Shown here one piece after another: positions 34,760 through 43,041 of a stretch of DNA of 64,000 nucleotides. The position numbers were made by a program, and so were the translations under genes. Position 1 is the first letter of the stretch. Every line of letters begins with the position of its first letter. Under the pieces are notes generated by a model. The model ran no database searches. It had not been told where the DNA came from and saw only the letters and a program-made list of their open reading frames with translations. This stretch comes from Paracoccus sanguinis (lineage in GTDB: Bacteria > Pseudomonadota > Alphaproteobacteria > Rhodobacterales > Rhodobacteraceae), in the NCBI RefSeq assembly GCF_900106665.1, contig NZ_FNNA01000003.1, forward strand, positions 1-64,000. The letters are read 5' to 3'.

Positions 34760-36160
34760 TCAAGCCACCGCGTCGAGCCCTGCGACCATTAACCGGTTCC
34801 GCCCCGCCCGCTTGGCCGACATCAGCGCCCCGTCGGCGCGCAGCAGCAGCGCGGCGGCCCGGTCGCGACCGGCCCCGCACAGGTCCGGCGTCAGCGTCGA
34901 GACGCCCGCCGAAATGGTGATCGAGAGCGTCACCCCGCCGCCCCCGGCCGAGACGGGACGCGCCGACACGGCCTGCCGCATTGCCTCGGCAAGCGCGGCG
35001 GCCTCGGCGGGGCTGGTGTCCGGCAGGGCGGCCAGGAATTCCTCGCCGCCCATCCGCGCGACGAAGCCGGAGGGCGGGACCACGCGCTCGATGCGCTCGG
35101 CCACCTCGATCAGCACCGCGTCGCCTGCCGCGTGGCCGTGGTGGTCGTTCACCTGCTTGAAGCGGTCGATGTCGATCGCAACCACCGCGCAGCCGCGCCC
35201 GTCGCGCGGGGCGGCATCGCACATTCCCGCCAGCCGCGGCAGGGCAAAACGGCGGTTCACCAGCCCCGTCAACGGATCGATCCGCGCCAGCGTCCGCTCG
35301 TGCTCGGCGGCCGCCCTGTTCTTGTCGGCCGAGCGCTTGCGCCGGATCAGGCCCGACAGCCGCAGCGCGGCCTCGTCGGCCACGGCCTCGGCGGCGAAAC
35401 CCGCTGCCAGCACGTCGCCGGCGCCGAGGTCGAGCGCCACCGACATCATCTCCTGCCGGTGCGAGGGCAGGACGACCGCGAAGCTCGCGTTCCGCGAGGT
35501 CCGCCGGCAGCGCAGTTCCGAGAGCAGCCGCAGCCCGTCACCCGGCAGGCTCAGGTCCGCGCCGATCACGTAGAGATCGGGGACCAGCCCCACGGCGGCG
35601 TCGGCCAGCGCCCGGTCGGCATCCGCCACCGAGAGCCGCGCCGCCAGCCGCGGCGCAAGCGTGCGACGCCAGCCGAGCGCCGTTGCGGTGTCCCCGGCCA
35701 CCAGCAGCACGGACGGCGGCGGGAGTGCCGGCAGCGCCGGCTCGAAGGCGAAGGTGGCCTGGTCCTCGGCCAGCCCCGCCAGCAGCGGACGGGGCGCTGC
35801 ATCGGCCTCGTCCCGCATCAGCCCGCGGATGCGCGCGAAGAGGTTCAGATCGTCCACCGGCCCGTCGAGCACCGCCGCCGCGCCCGCCTTGAGCGCCGCG
35901 ATCCGGTCGGCCTGCGGCACGATCATCAGGACCGGCAGCCCCGGCCAGCCGGCCGCGATTCGCCCGCACAGATCGACCGCGCCCATGTCCCCCGGCTCGC
36001 CGCCGATCAGCACCAGCGTCGGGCGCGCCCGGGCCAGGATCGCCAGCGCTTCGGCCCCCGTGCGCGCGGTGAGCGGGTCATAGCAGGCCGCGGCCAGCCT
36101 GACCTTGAGCGTGATTCGATGTGTCGCCGTGCCGTCAACGACGAGGATCTGACCCGACAT
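34760..36160 (-). CDS. pleD: PleD-like REC-REC-GGDEF diguanylate cyclase with degenerate first receiver
   Basis: The 466-residue protein has two receiver-like domains (about 1-120 and 150-270) and a GGDEF domain (about 290-460). The GGDEF domain has an active-type GGEEF in 'VARMGGEEFLAAL', preceded by 'DPLTGLVNRRF' and 'VVAIDIDRFKQVNDHHGHAA'. The layout is that of PleD. In the first receiver, the position expected for the phospho-acceptor Asp reads 'LVLIGGEPGDMG', with Gly in place of Asp, so phosphotransfer there is unlikely. The second receiver retains 'GADLSLPGDG'. A likely cytoplasmic c-di-GMP producer; divergent from a DUF3572 gene. Confidence 0.85.
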   Translation of the reverse strand: MSGQILVVDGTATHRITLKVRLAAACYDPLTARTGAEALAILARARPTLVLIGGEPGDMGAVDLCGRIAAGWPGLPVLMIVPQADRIAALKAGAAAVLDGPVDDLNLFARIRGLMRDEADAAPRPLLAGLAEDQATFAFEPALPALPPPSVLLVAGDTATALGWRRTLAPRLAARLSVADADRALADAAVGLVPDLYVIGADLSLPGDGLRLLSELRCRRTSRNASFAVVLPSHRQEMMSVALDLGAGDVLAAGFAAEAVADEAALRLSGLIRRKRSADKNRAAAEHERTLARIDPLTGLVNRRFALPRLAGMCDAAPRDGRGCAVVAIDIDRFKQVNDHHGHAAGDAVLIEVAERIERVVPPSGFVARMGGEEFLAALPDTSPAEAAALAEAMRQAVSARPVSAGGGGVTLSITISAGVSTLTPDLCGAGRDRAAALLLRADGALMSAKRAGRNRLMVAGLDAVA

Positions 36161-36284
36161 CCGTGGCCCTCTGGGGTTTCATGACGACCACACTCCCTTA
36201 GAAAGATTAACAAATGGTTTGCGCCCGCGCCGCTCACGCGCTCGTGCTTGCGCCGCGGCTCGCACCATCGCTAGATCTGCCGCC

Positions 36285-36563
36285 ATGATCCCCCGCGCGA
36301 CCCTCGACCAGCTGACCCAGGACCTGCTCGCGCATCTCGCGACCTCACCCGACCTGGTCGGGGCGCTGTCCGCCGAGACGGGCCTTGCGCCGGGCGACCT
36401 GCGGCGGCTCGCGGCGCGCACGCCCGAGGATCTCGCGGCGGCGCTGCTCGACTTCATCTGTGGGGACGACTTGCGGCTCATCGGCTTTGCCGAGGCGAGC
36501 GGCTGGCCGGCGGCGCGCGTCGCCTATGCCCGCGCGGCGCTCGAGGCGGGGGCAGTCGGCTGA
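36285..36563 (+). CDS. DUF3572 family protein
   Basis: From ATG 36285 the 92-residue helical product fits DUF3572: 'LDQLTQDLLAHLATSPDLVG', 'TGLAPGDLRRLAARTPEDLA' and 'ALLDFICGDDLRLIGFAEAS'. The function of this alphaproteobacterial family is unknown. It is divergent from the pleD-like gene, an arrangement seen in other alphaproteobacteria. Confidence 0.8.
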   Translation: MIPRATLDQLTQDLLAHLATSPDLVGALSAETGLAPGDLRRLAARTPEDLAAALLDFICGDDLRLIGFAEASGWPAARVAYARAALEAGAVG

Positions 36564-36621
36564 TCTTTACCCGGCCTTAACCCCTGCGCGGCTATGGTTC
36601 GGCCGAGCGGAAGGGTGAGCA

Positions 36622-37188
36622 ATGCACGGGCTGGTTAATCGGGCGATCGAGGAATTCACGCGCAGCACCTATGGCGACGGGATGTGGGCGGGTGCGGCGG
36701 CCGCGGCGGGGGTCGATCCCCGCGGCTTCGTCGTCATGCGCGTCTATGGTGACGCCACCACGCGCACGCTGATCGCCGAACTCGCCCGGCGACTGTCCCG
36801 CAGCGAGGGTGACCTGGCCGAGGACATCGGCGCCTGGGTCGCGCGCATCCCGACGATTCGCCGCCTCCTTCGCTTTGCGGCACCGGATTTCGCCGGGTTC
36901 ATGACGGTCCTGCCCGAGATGGGCGACCGGATCACCATGGTGGTCAGGGGGTTCGAGCTGCCCCGCATCCGGGTCCGGGCCGCCGCGCACGGCTGGTGCG
37001 TGGCGATCGAGGGGGACGGGGTGTGGCCGCATGTCCTGAGCGGCATCCTCCATGCCATGGCCGACGATTACGGGGTGCTGGCGGTGATCTCGGTGCGGCC
37101 CGAGGGGCTGTCGGTCTCGGTGCCGCTCACCGATTTCAGCGAGGGGCGGCCGTTCTCGCTCAGCGATCCGATGGTGGGGCTGGGATGA
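36622..37188 (+). CDS. H-NOX-like protein without the heme-binding residues
   Basis: The 188-residue protein aligns by pattern with H-NOX (HNOB) domains: 'MHGLVNRAIEEFTRSTYGDG' at the start, 'IGAWVARIPTIRRLLRFAAP' in the middle and 'FMTVLPEMGDRITMVVRGFE' where the proximal heme His should be. At that place the residue is Gly ('PEMGDR'), and the Y-x-S-x-R heme-propionate motif is replaced by 'AIEGDGVW'. A canonical heme/NO sensor is therefore unlikely unless coordination differs. Its stop overlaps (ATGA) the start of an HNOBA-GGDEF gene, the usual effector partner of H-NOX. It may sense a different ligand or act as a constitutive partner. Confidence 0.75.
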   Translation: MHGLVNRAIEEFTRSTYGDGMWAGAAAAAGVDPRGFVVMRVYGDATTRTLIAELARRLSRSEGDLAEDIGAWVARIPTIRRLLRFAAPDFAGFMTVLPEMGDRITMVVRGFELPRIRVRAAAHGWCVAIEGDGVWPHVLSGILHAMADDYGVLAVISVRPEGLSVSVPLTDFSEGRPFSLSDPMVGLG

Positions 37189-38144
37189 GTGGCGGGGTTG
37201 ACACGGTAAGCATGACCGCCCTGCGGCTGATGCCGATGCACCTGCATCTCGACGCCAATCGCCGCATCCTCTCGGCGGGGACCACGCTGCGCCACCTGAT
37301 CGGCGAGGCCGCAGATTTCGACGCCGCCTTCGAACCCGCCGGGCCCGAGGGGCTCGCCGGGGCCGGGGCCACGGGACGGGTGTTCCTGCGGCTGCTCGGG
37401 GATGACGGGATCATGCTTAGGGGGCAGGCGGTCCCGGACGGGCAGGGGGGGACGCTGCTAAACCTCGGCTTCGGCATCGGCGTGGTCGAGGCGATCCGCC
37501 GCTTCGGTCTCACCGACCGCGACTTCGCCCCGTCCGAGCTGGTCATGGAGGTGCTGTTCCTCACCGAAGCCAACAACGTCATGACCGACGAGCTGACCCG
37601 CGCCAACCTGCGGCTGGAAGAGGCGCGCAGCAAGGCCGAGGCCGAGGCCTTCACCGACCCGCTCACCGGGCTCTCGAACCGTCGCGGGCTCGAGCTGGCG
37701 TTCGAGGCGCTGCGCCGTGCTGCGGTGGCGGACCCCGAGCGGCAGTTCGCGGTGCTGGTGCTCGACCTCGATCGCTTCAAGGCGCTGAACGACAGCATGG
37801 GCCACGCCGCGGGCGATGCGATGCTGCGCGCCGTCGCGCAGCGGCTTCGCGTCGTGACGCGCGACGAGGACACCATCGCGCGCACCGGCGGCGACGAGTT
37901 CGTGCTGCTGATCCCCGGCCTCGCCGACGCGCGCCAGCTCGAGGCGTTGGGGGCGCGGATCTGCGCGGCGATCACCCGTCCGGTGCCGATCGGCGGCACC
38001 GTCCAGTCCCTGTCCGCGAGCGTCGGGGCGGTGCTGTCGCGTGACTGCCCCACCCTCGACTGGACCGCACTCGAGGCCGCGGCGGACGAGGCGCTCTACG
38101 CCGCCAAGCGGGACGGGCGCGGCTGCCTGCGGGTGTCGCGGTGA
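37185..38144 (+). CDS. HNOBA-GGDEF diguanylate cyclase, partner of the H-NOX-like protein
   Basis: The ATG at 37185 overlaps the preceding stop. The 319-residue product has an N-terminal heme-NO-binding-associated domain (about 10-135: 'LMPMHLHLDANRRILSAGTT', 'LNLGFGIGVVEAIRRFGLTD') and a helical linker ('NNVMTDELTRANLRLEEARS'). A complete GGDEF domain follows ('DPLTGLSNRRGLELAFEAL', 'LDLDRFKALNDSMGHAAGDA', GGDEF in 'IARTGGDEFVLLI'). All substrate-site residues I can check are present, so it should make c-di-GMP. Activity is probably set by the coupled H-NOX-like protein. A strong hairpin follows. Confidence 0.88.
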   Translation: MSGGVDTVSMTALRLMPMHLHLDANRRILSAGTTLRHLIGEAADFDAAFEPAGPEGLAGAGATGRVFLRLLGDDGIMLRGQAVPDGQGGTLLNLGFGIGVVEAIRRFGLTDRDFAPSELVMEVLFLTEANNVMTDELTRANLRLEEARSKAEAEAFTDPLTGLSNRRGLELAFEALRRAAVADPERQFAVLVLDLDRFKALNDSMGHAAGDAMLRAVAQRLRVVTRDEDTIARTGGDEFVLLIPGLADARQLEALGARICAAITRPVPIGGTVQSLSASVGAVLSRDCPTLDWTALEAAADEALYAAKRDGRGCLRVSR

Positions 38145-38157
38145 CGGCCGGCACGGC

Positions 38158-38185
38158 AAAGGGCGCTGCCACCGCAGCGCCCTTT
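38158..38185. terminator. Bidirectional terminator between the GGDEF gene and the pyrimidine operon
   Basis: AAAGGGCGCTGC (38158-38169) pairs perfectly with GCAGCGCCCTTT (38174-38185) around a 4-nt loop. The A/T ends make it usable in both directions between convergent genes. Confidence 0.8.
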
Positions 38186-38233
38186 CGAAGTGTCGAACCT
38201 CTGCGGGAACCGGCCGGACCCGCCGCGCCGGCG

Positions 38234-39220
38234 TTACTTCAGCGCCTTGTCGGTAATGACGCTCGTCCACGCCCCCTCGGGCTTCTTCGAGATCACCGGG
38301 TCAGAGCCGCCGGAGAGCAGCGTCTCGACCGTCCGCTCGGCGTCGGCGGGGTCGAGCGCCCCGTTCGAGCCGGCGGTCAGCTTGGCGACCTCCTGCATCA
38401 TGCGGACCTGATGAGCCTCGGTCTGCGCGCCGGTCTCGTCGTTGTCGAGCACGATCTGCGCGGCTTCCTCGGGGTGCTCTTCGGCGTATTTCCAGCCCTT
38501 CATGCTGGCCCGGACGAAGCGGACCAGCTTGTCCTCCATCGCCGGGTCCTTGAGCTTGTCCTCGAGCGTGTAGAGCCCGTCCTCGAGCGTGGCCACGCCC
38601 TGATCCTCGTACTTGAAGGTCACGAGATCCTCGGGCTTCAGCCCCGCATCCAGCACCTGGCCGTATTCGTTGTAGGTCATGGTCGAGATGCAGGCCGCCT
38701 GCTTCTGCAGCAGCGGGTCGACGTTGAAGCCCTGCTTGAGCACCGTCACGCCTTCGGGGCCGCCGTCGGTCTTGAGCCCGAGGTGGTTCATCCACGACAG
38801 GAACGGGAACTCGTTGCCGAAGAACCAGACGCCCAGCGTCTTGCCCTTGAAGTCGGTCTTGGGGTCGGTGATGCCGCTTTCCTTGAGGCAGGTCAGCATC
38901 ATCCCCGACGCCTTGAACGGCTGGGCGATGTTGACGATCGGCAGCCCCTTCTCGCGCGCGGCCAGCGCGGCCGGCATCCACTCGACCGTCACGTCGGCCC
39001 CGCCGCCGGCCAGCACCTGCGTCGGCGCGATGTCGGGACCGCCGGGGCGGATGGTCACGTCGAGGTTCTCGTCGCCGTAGAATCCCTTGTCCTTGGCCAC
39101 GTAGTAGCCGGCGAACTGGGCCTGCGTCACCCATTTGAGCTGCAGCGTCAGCGGATCGGCGGCCCACGCCCCGCCGGCGAGCAGTGCGAAGGCGGCGGCA
39201 GTCGTCATCAGTCTGGTCAT
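38234..39220 (-). CDS. ABC transporter substrate-binding protein (NMT1/THI5-like), probable pyrimidine uptake
   Basis: The ATG at 39220 has AGGAGAGG upstream. The 328-residue product has a signal peptide ('TTAAAFALLAGGAWAADPLT') and an NMT1/THI5-like binding domain: 'LQLKWVTQAQFAGYYVAKDK', 'GGADVTVEWMPAALAAREKG' and 'WFFGNEFPFLSWMNHLG'. Such proteins bind pyrimidine-like or sulfonate ligands in the periplasm. It is the last gene of the RutR-headed catabolic operon and follows two permease genes, so pyrimidine or a pyrimidine-derived ureide is the likely ligand; that is inferred from context. Confidence 0.85.
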   Translation of the reverse strand: MTRLMTTAAAFALLAGGAWAADPLTLQLKWVTQAQFAGYYVAKDKGFYGDENLDVTIRPGGPDIAPTQVLAGGGADVTVEWMPAALAAREKGLPIVNIAQPFKASGMMLTCLKESGITDPKTDFKGKTLGVWFFGNEFPFLSWMNHLGLKTDGGPEGVTVLKQGFNVDPLLQKQAACISTMTYNEYGQVLDAGLKPEDLVTFKYEDQGVATLEDGLYTLEDKLKDPAMEDKLVRFVRASMKGWKYAEEHPEEAAQIVLDNDETGAQTEAHQVRMMQEVAKLTAGSNGALDPADAERTVETLLSGGSDPVISKKPEGAWTSVITDKALK

Positions 39221-39275
39221 CGCATCCTCTCCTGTTGGCGCGGGGTCGTTGCCCCGCAAGCTTCCGTCCACGCGG

Positions 39276-40247
39276 TCACTGGCGCTGCGAGGGGTGCCAG
39301 AAGGTCACCCGGCGCTCGATCAGCGCAACGAGTCCATAGAACAGCGACCCGGCGATGGCCGCCATCAGAATCTCGGCCCACACGAGCGCGAGGTCCATCT
39401 GCCCCACGGCCGTCGAGATGCGGAACCCCATCCCGCGGGTCGGGCTGCCGAAGAACTCGGCAACGATGGCGCCGATCAGGGCAAGCGTCGTGGTGATCTT
39501 CAACCCGTTGAAGAGGAACGGCATCGCTGCCGGCAGCCGCAGCTTGACGAGGGATTGCCAGTAGCCCGCGCTCCAGGTCGCCATCTGGTCGCGTTGCAGC
39601 GCGTCGGTGGCGGCGAGCCCCGCGACCATGTTCACGAGGATCGGGAAGAACACCATGACCACGACCACGGCGGCCTTGGACTGCCAGTCGAAGCCGAACC
39701 ACATGACGAGGATCGGCGCGATGCCGACGATGGGCAGGGCGGCGACGAAATTGCCGATCGGCAAGAGCCCGCGTTGCAGGAACGGCGAGCGGTCGATGGC
39801 GATGGCGGTGCCGACCGCGGCGGCGGCGCCGATCAGCCAGCCGGTCAGCGCCCCCTTGATCAGCGTCTGCCACAAATCGCCCAGGATCATCGGCAGCGCC
39901 GAGACGAAGCGGGCGCCGATCACCGAGGGCGCGGGCAGGATGACCGAGGGGACGGCGAAGACCGTCACCGCCGCCTCCCACAGGGTGAGGAGCGTCAGGC
40001 CGAAGATCGCCGCCACCGCGAACCGGCGCAGGCGCGCCCAGGCGGGCGCGACCTCCAGCGTGGCGAGGCGCGTGTTGGCGCCCCACAGACCCACCCAGAC
40101 CAGCAGCAGACCCGCCGCACGACTCGCGGTACCAAGTCCGGGGCTCGCCCACAGCACGGCGATGCCCGCGAGCGCCACGCCAAGCGGCACCCACGCTGCC
40201 AGGCCGCGCGCCGCGCCGGCCCCCGCCGCCTCGCTGCGCGCACTCAT
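39276..40247 (-). CDS. ABC transporter permease (first of two)
   Basis: The ATG at 40247 overlaps the preceding permease stop by 4 bp. The 323-residue product has an N-terminal hydrophobic segment pair ahead of the usual BPD_transp_1 core. The EAA-type loop region is 'DALQRDQMATWSAGYWQSLV' with 'KLRLPAAMPFLFNGLKITTT'. It belongs to the SsuC/TauC-like permease group that works with NMT1/THI5-type binding proteins. With the other permease it probably forms a heterodimer. Confidence 0.85.
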   Translation of the reverse strand: MSARSEAAGAGAARGLAAWVPLGVALAGIAVLWASPGLGTASRAAGLLLVWVGLWGANTRLATLEVAPAWARLRRFAVAAIFGLTLLTLWEAAVTVFAVPSVILPAPSVIGARFVSALPMILGDLWQTLIKGALTGWLIGAAAAVGTAIAIDRSPFLQRGLLPIGNFVAALPIVGIAPILVMWFGFDWQSKAAVVVVMVFFPILVNMVAGLAATDALQRDQMATWSAGYWQSLVKLRLPAAMPFLFNGLKITTTLALIGAIVAEFFGSPTRGMGFRISTAVGQMDLALVWAEILMAAIAGSLFYGLVALIERRVTFWHPSQRQ

Positions 40248-41107
40248 CGCGCCAGCCCCATGCGGGTCAGCGTCAGGCGCTCGACCAGCCCGATCAGCAT
40301 CACCAGCCCGGCCGCCAGGATCGCCGCGGCAAACAGCGCCGCCCAGATCTGGATCGTCTGGCCGTAGTAGCTCCCCGACAAGAGCCGCGCCCCGAGGCCC
40401 TGCGAGGCACCCGCGGGCAGCTCCCCCACGATGGTCCCGACCAGCGCCGCCGCCACCGCCACCTTGAGCGAGGCGAAGAGATAGGGCAGCGAGGCCGGCA
40501 GCCGCAGATGCCGCAGCACCTGACCCGCACTCGCATTCCACGACCGCATCAGGTCAAGCTGCATCGCGTCGGGCGCCCTCAGCCCCTTCACCATCCCCAC
40601 CAGCACCGGAAAGAACGACAGCCACGCCGCGATGAAGGCCTTGGGCAAGAGCCCCGTCACCCCGGCGCTGGCGAACACCACGATCACCATCGGCGCGATG
40701 GCGAGGATCGGCACGGTCTGCGAGGCGACCGCCCACGGCATGATCGACATGTCCATCGCCCGGTTGTGGACGATGCCCACCGCCAGCAGCACCCCGGCCG
40801 CCGCGCCGATGGCAAAGCCCGCGAGCGTCGCCGACAGCGTGATCCAGCCGTGCCAGACGAGACTGCGGCGCGAGGTGATCTTCTGCCCGGCGACCCCCTC
40901 CCAGAGCCCGGCGGCGACCTGGTGGGGGGCGGGCAGGACCGGGCGCTCGAGGCTGAGGGTCTCGCGCACCAGCGCCGAGGTCGAGACCGTCTCGCCGCTG
41001 CGGGCCGCCTGGTCGCGCACCCAGGGCGCGTTCATCAGCACGGCGGCGGCGTACCAGACCACCGTGATCACGGCGAGGACCGTCAGCACCGGCAGCAGGC
41101 GCCTCAT
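40244..41107 (-). CDS. ABC transporter permease (second of two)
   Basis: The ATG at 41107 overlaps the GNAT stop (ATGA). The 287-residue product has one N-terminal helix, a periplasmic segment and a BPD_transp_1 core: 'WHGWITLSATLAGFAIGAAA', 'AIAPMVIVVFASAGVTGLLP', and an EAA-like loop 'APDAMQLDLMRSWNASAGQV' followed by 'LRLPASLPYLFASLKVA'. It pairs with the adjacent permease and the ATPase three genes upstream, from which a GNAT gene separates it. Confidence 0.85.
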   Translation of the reverse strand: MRRLLPVLTVLAVITVVWYAAAVLMNAPWVRDQAARSGETVSTSALVRETLSLERPVLPAPHQVAAGLWEGVAGQKITSRRSLVWHGWITLSATLAGFAIGAAAGVLLAVGIVHNRAMDMSIMPWAVASQTVPILAIAPMVIVVFASAGVTGLLPKAFIAAWLSFFPVLVGMVKGLRAPDAMQLDLMRSWNASAGQVLRHLRLPASLPYLFASLKVAVAAALVGTIVGELPAGASQGLGARLLSGSYYGQTIQIWAALFAAAILAAGLVMLIGLVERLTLTRMGLAR

Positions 41108-41577
41108 GCGGGCGCCCCCAGGTCCGGCGCGGACATCCCGGGCCACGCCATCTCCCACACCGGCAACCCGTCGGCATCGACGCTCTCGCCGGCGACGGCC
41201 AGCCCCTCGCGCTCATAGAACCGGCGCGCGGCGGTGTTCGGCTGCCAGACGTTGAGCACGAACCCGCCCGGCGCCTCGGCCTTGATCCGGTCGAGCATCT
41301 GCCGCCCGACGCCGCGCCCCTGCGCCGCGGGGGCGAGGTAGAGCGAGGCGAGAAACGCCGTCGCCGGGTCGAGCGAGGCGTAGCCCACCACCGTGCCGCC
41401 CTGCTCGGCGACCAGCACCCGCCGCCGCTCGAGCAGATCGGGCGAGAACATCGCCGCGATCTCCTCGGCCGGGCGGGCGCGGGGCAGCCAGTCGGTCGCG
41501 TCGATATAGGCGTTGATGATCGCCGCGCAGGCCGGCAGGTCGGCGGGCCGTGCGGCCCGGATCACCGCGTCAGTCAT
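41104..41577 (-). CDS. GNAT family N-acetyltransferase
   Basis: The 157-residue protein has the GNAT fold: 'AVIRAARPADLPACAAIINA' at the N-terminus, the acetyl-CoA loop 'LYLAPAAQGRGVGRQMLDRI' and 'NVWQPNTAARRFYEREGLAV'. It overlaps the ATPase stop by 8 bp and the permease start by 4 bp, so it is firmly in the operon. The substrate is unknown; an amino-acid-like intermediate of pyrimidine breakdown such as beta-alanine or beta-aminoisobutyrate is possible but unproven. Confidence 0.85.
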   Translation of the reverse strand: MTDAVIRAARPADLPACAAIINAYIDATDWLPRARPAEEIAAMFSPDLLERRRVLVAEQGGTVVGYASLDPATAFLASLYLAPAAQGRGVGRQMLDRIKAEAPGGFVLNVWQPNTAARRFYEREGLAVAGESVDADGLPVWEMAWPGMSAPDLGAPA

Positions 41578-42349
41578 AGCTGTGCCCCGCGCGCAGCCCC
41601 TCGCGGACGCGGTGGGCGATGTCGATGAAGGCGGCGCTGTCGCGGATGTCGAGCGGGCGCTCGCGGGGCAGGGGGCTTTCGATCACGTCCGCGATCCGCC
41701 CCGGCCGCGGGCTCATCACCACGATCCGGGTCGAGAGATAGACCGCCTCGGGGATCGAGTGGGTGACGAAGCCGATCGTCTTGCCGGTCTTGGCCCACAG
41801 CGCCAGCAGCGCCTCGTTCAGCCGGTCGCGTACGATCTCGTCAAGCGCCCCGAACGGCTCGTCCATCAGCAGGATGTCGGCGTCGAAGGACAGCGCGCGG
41901 GCGATCGAGGCGCGCTGCTGCATCCCGCCCGAGAGCTGCCAGGGGTATTTGCCGCCAAACCCCTTGAGGTCCACGAGGTCGAGAACCCGCGCCACCCGCT
42001 CGGCCCGGTCGGCGCGGGGAAACCCCATGATCTCGAGCGGCAGGGAAATGTTGCCGGCGATGCTGCGCCAGGGATAGAGGCCAGGCGCCTGGAACACATA
42101 GCCATAGGCCCGCGCGCGCCTTGCCGCGTCCGGGGTCATGCCGTTCACGGTCAGGGTGCCGCCGGTCGGCGTCTCGAGCCCGGCGATGCAGCGCAGGAAG
42201 GTGGTCTTGCCGCAGCCCGAGGGGCCGATGAAGCTGACGAAATCGCCCGCGGCGATGTCGAGCGACACGTCCTTGAGCGCGTGGACCGGGCCGTCCGCGG
42301 TGGGAAAGGTCAGGCTGACGTCGCGGGCCTGGATGACGGGGGTGCTCAT
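41570..42349 (-). CDS. ABC transporter ATP-binding protein (SsuB/TauB type)
   Basis: The 259-residue ATPase has Walker A 'FIGPSGCGKTTFLRCIAGLE', the Q-loop in 'GYVFQAPGLYPWRSIAGNIS', signature 'LSGGMQQRASIARALSFDAD', Walker B 'ILLMDEPFGALD' and the switch His in 'IGFVTHSIPEAVYLSTRIVV'. It energises the two-permease importer encoded downstream. Its start overlaps the SDR stop by 4 bp. Confidence 0.92.
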   Translation of the reverse strand: MSTPVIQARDVSLTFPTADGPVHALKDVSLDIAAGDFVSFIGPSGCGKTTFLRCIAGLETPTGGTLTVNGMTPDAARRARAYGYVFQAPGLYPWRSIAGNISLPLEIMGFPRADRAERVARVLDLVDLKGFGGKYPWQLSGGMQQRASIARALSFDADILLMDEPFGALDEIVRDRLNEALLALWAKTGKTIGFVTHSIPEAVYLSTRIVVMSPRPGRIADVIESPLPRERPLDIRDSAAFIDIAHRVREGLRAGHSYD

Positions 42350-43041
42350 ACCGACCTCATCAGCCCGCCGTCCACGCGGAGGTTCTGCCCGGTGATGTAG
42401 GCCGCCCCCTCCGACGCGAGGAACGCGACGGTCGCCGCGATCTCCCCGGCGGTGCCGTAGCGGCCGAGTGGCACCATCTCGCGGCGTTCCTCGGTCGCGG
42501 GCAGGCTGTCGATCCAGCCGGGCAGGACGTTGTTCATGCGGATGTTCTGGCCCGCGTGCTGGTCGGCGAAGAGCTTGGCGAAGCTGGCGAGCCCCGCCCG
42601 GAACACCGCCGAGGTCGGAAAGGTCGCCGCCGGTTCAAACGCCCAGGCGGAGGAGATGTTGATGATCGCGCCCCCGTCCTGCGCGGCCATCAGCGGCACC
42701 ACAGCCCGCGTGGCGCGGACGACGTTGAGGAAATAGACCTCCATCCCCTCGTGCCACTGGTCGTCGGTCAGCTCGAGCACCGGCGCCCTTGGCCCGTGCC
42801 CGGCCGAGTTGACCAGCACGTCGACCCGGCCCCAACGCGCCTGAGCTTCGTCGACCAGCCGGGCGATGTCGTCGGTCGAGCGGTTCGAGCCGGTGACGCC
42901 GAAGCCGCCGAGGTCGCGCGCCAGCGCCTCGCCCTTGCCCGAGGAGGAGAGCACGCCGACGGCGAACCCGTCCGTGGCCAGCCGCCTGGCGCAGGCCGCG
43001 CCCATGCCCGAGCCGCCGGCGGTAACGAGGGCGACCCGCAT
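42346..43041 (-). CDS. Short-chain dehydrogenase/reductase with an atypical active site
   Basis: The ATG at 43041 overlaps the dihydropyrimidinase stop by one base (TGATG). The 231-residue protein has a Rossmann N-terminus ('VALVTAGGSGMGAACARRLA'), the structural 'DVLVNSAGHGPRAPVLEL' and 'INISSAWAFEP', and a C-terminus 'ASEGAAYITGQNLRVDGGLM'. The usual catalytic Y-x3-K is absent: the aligned stretch reads 'TSAVFRAGLASFAK', with Ser and Arg at those places. It may be a reductase with shifted residues or a non-catalytic homologue. Reduction of malonate semialdehyde from beta-alanine transamination is a plausible but untested role. Confidence 0.85.
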   Translation of the reverse strand: MRVALVTAGGSGMGAACARRLATDGFAVGVLSSSGKGEALARDLGGFGVTGSNRSTDDIARLVDEAQARWGRVDVLVNSAGHGPRAPVLELTDDQWHEGMEVYFLNVVRATRAVVPLMAAQDGGAIINISSAWAFEPAATFPTSAVFRAGLASFAKLFADQHAGQNIRMNNVLPGWIDSLPATEERREMVPLGRYGTAGEIAATVAFLASEGAAYITGQNLRVDGGLMRSV

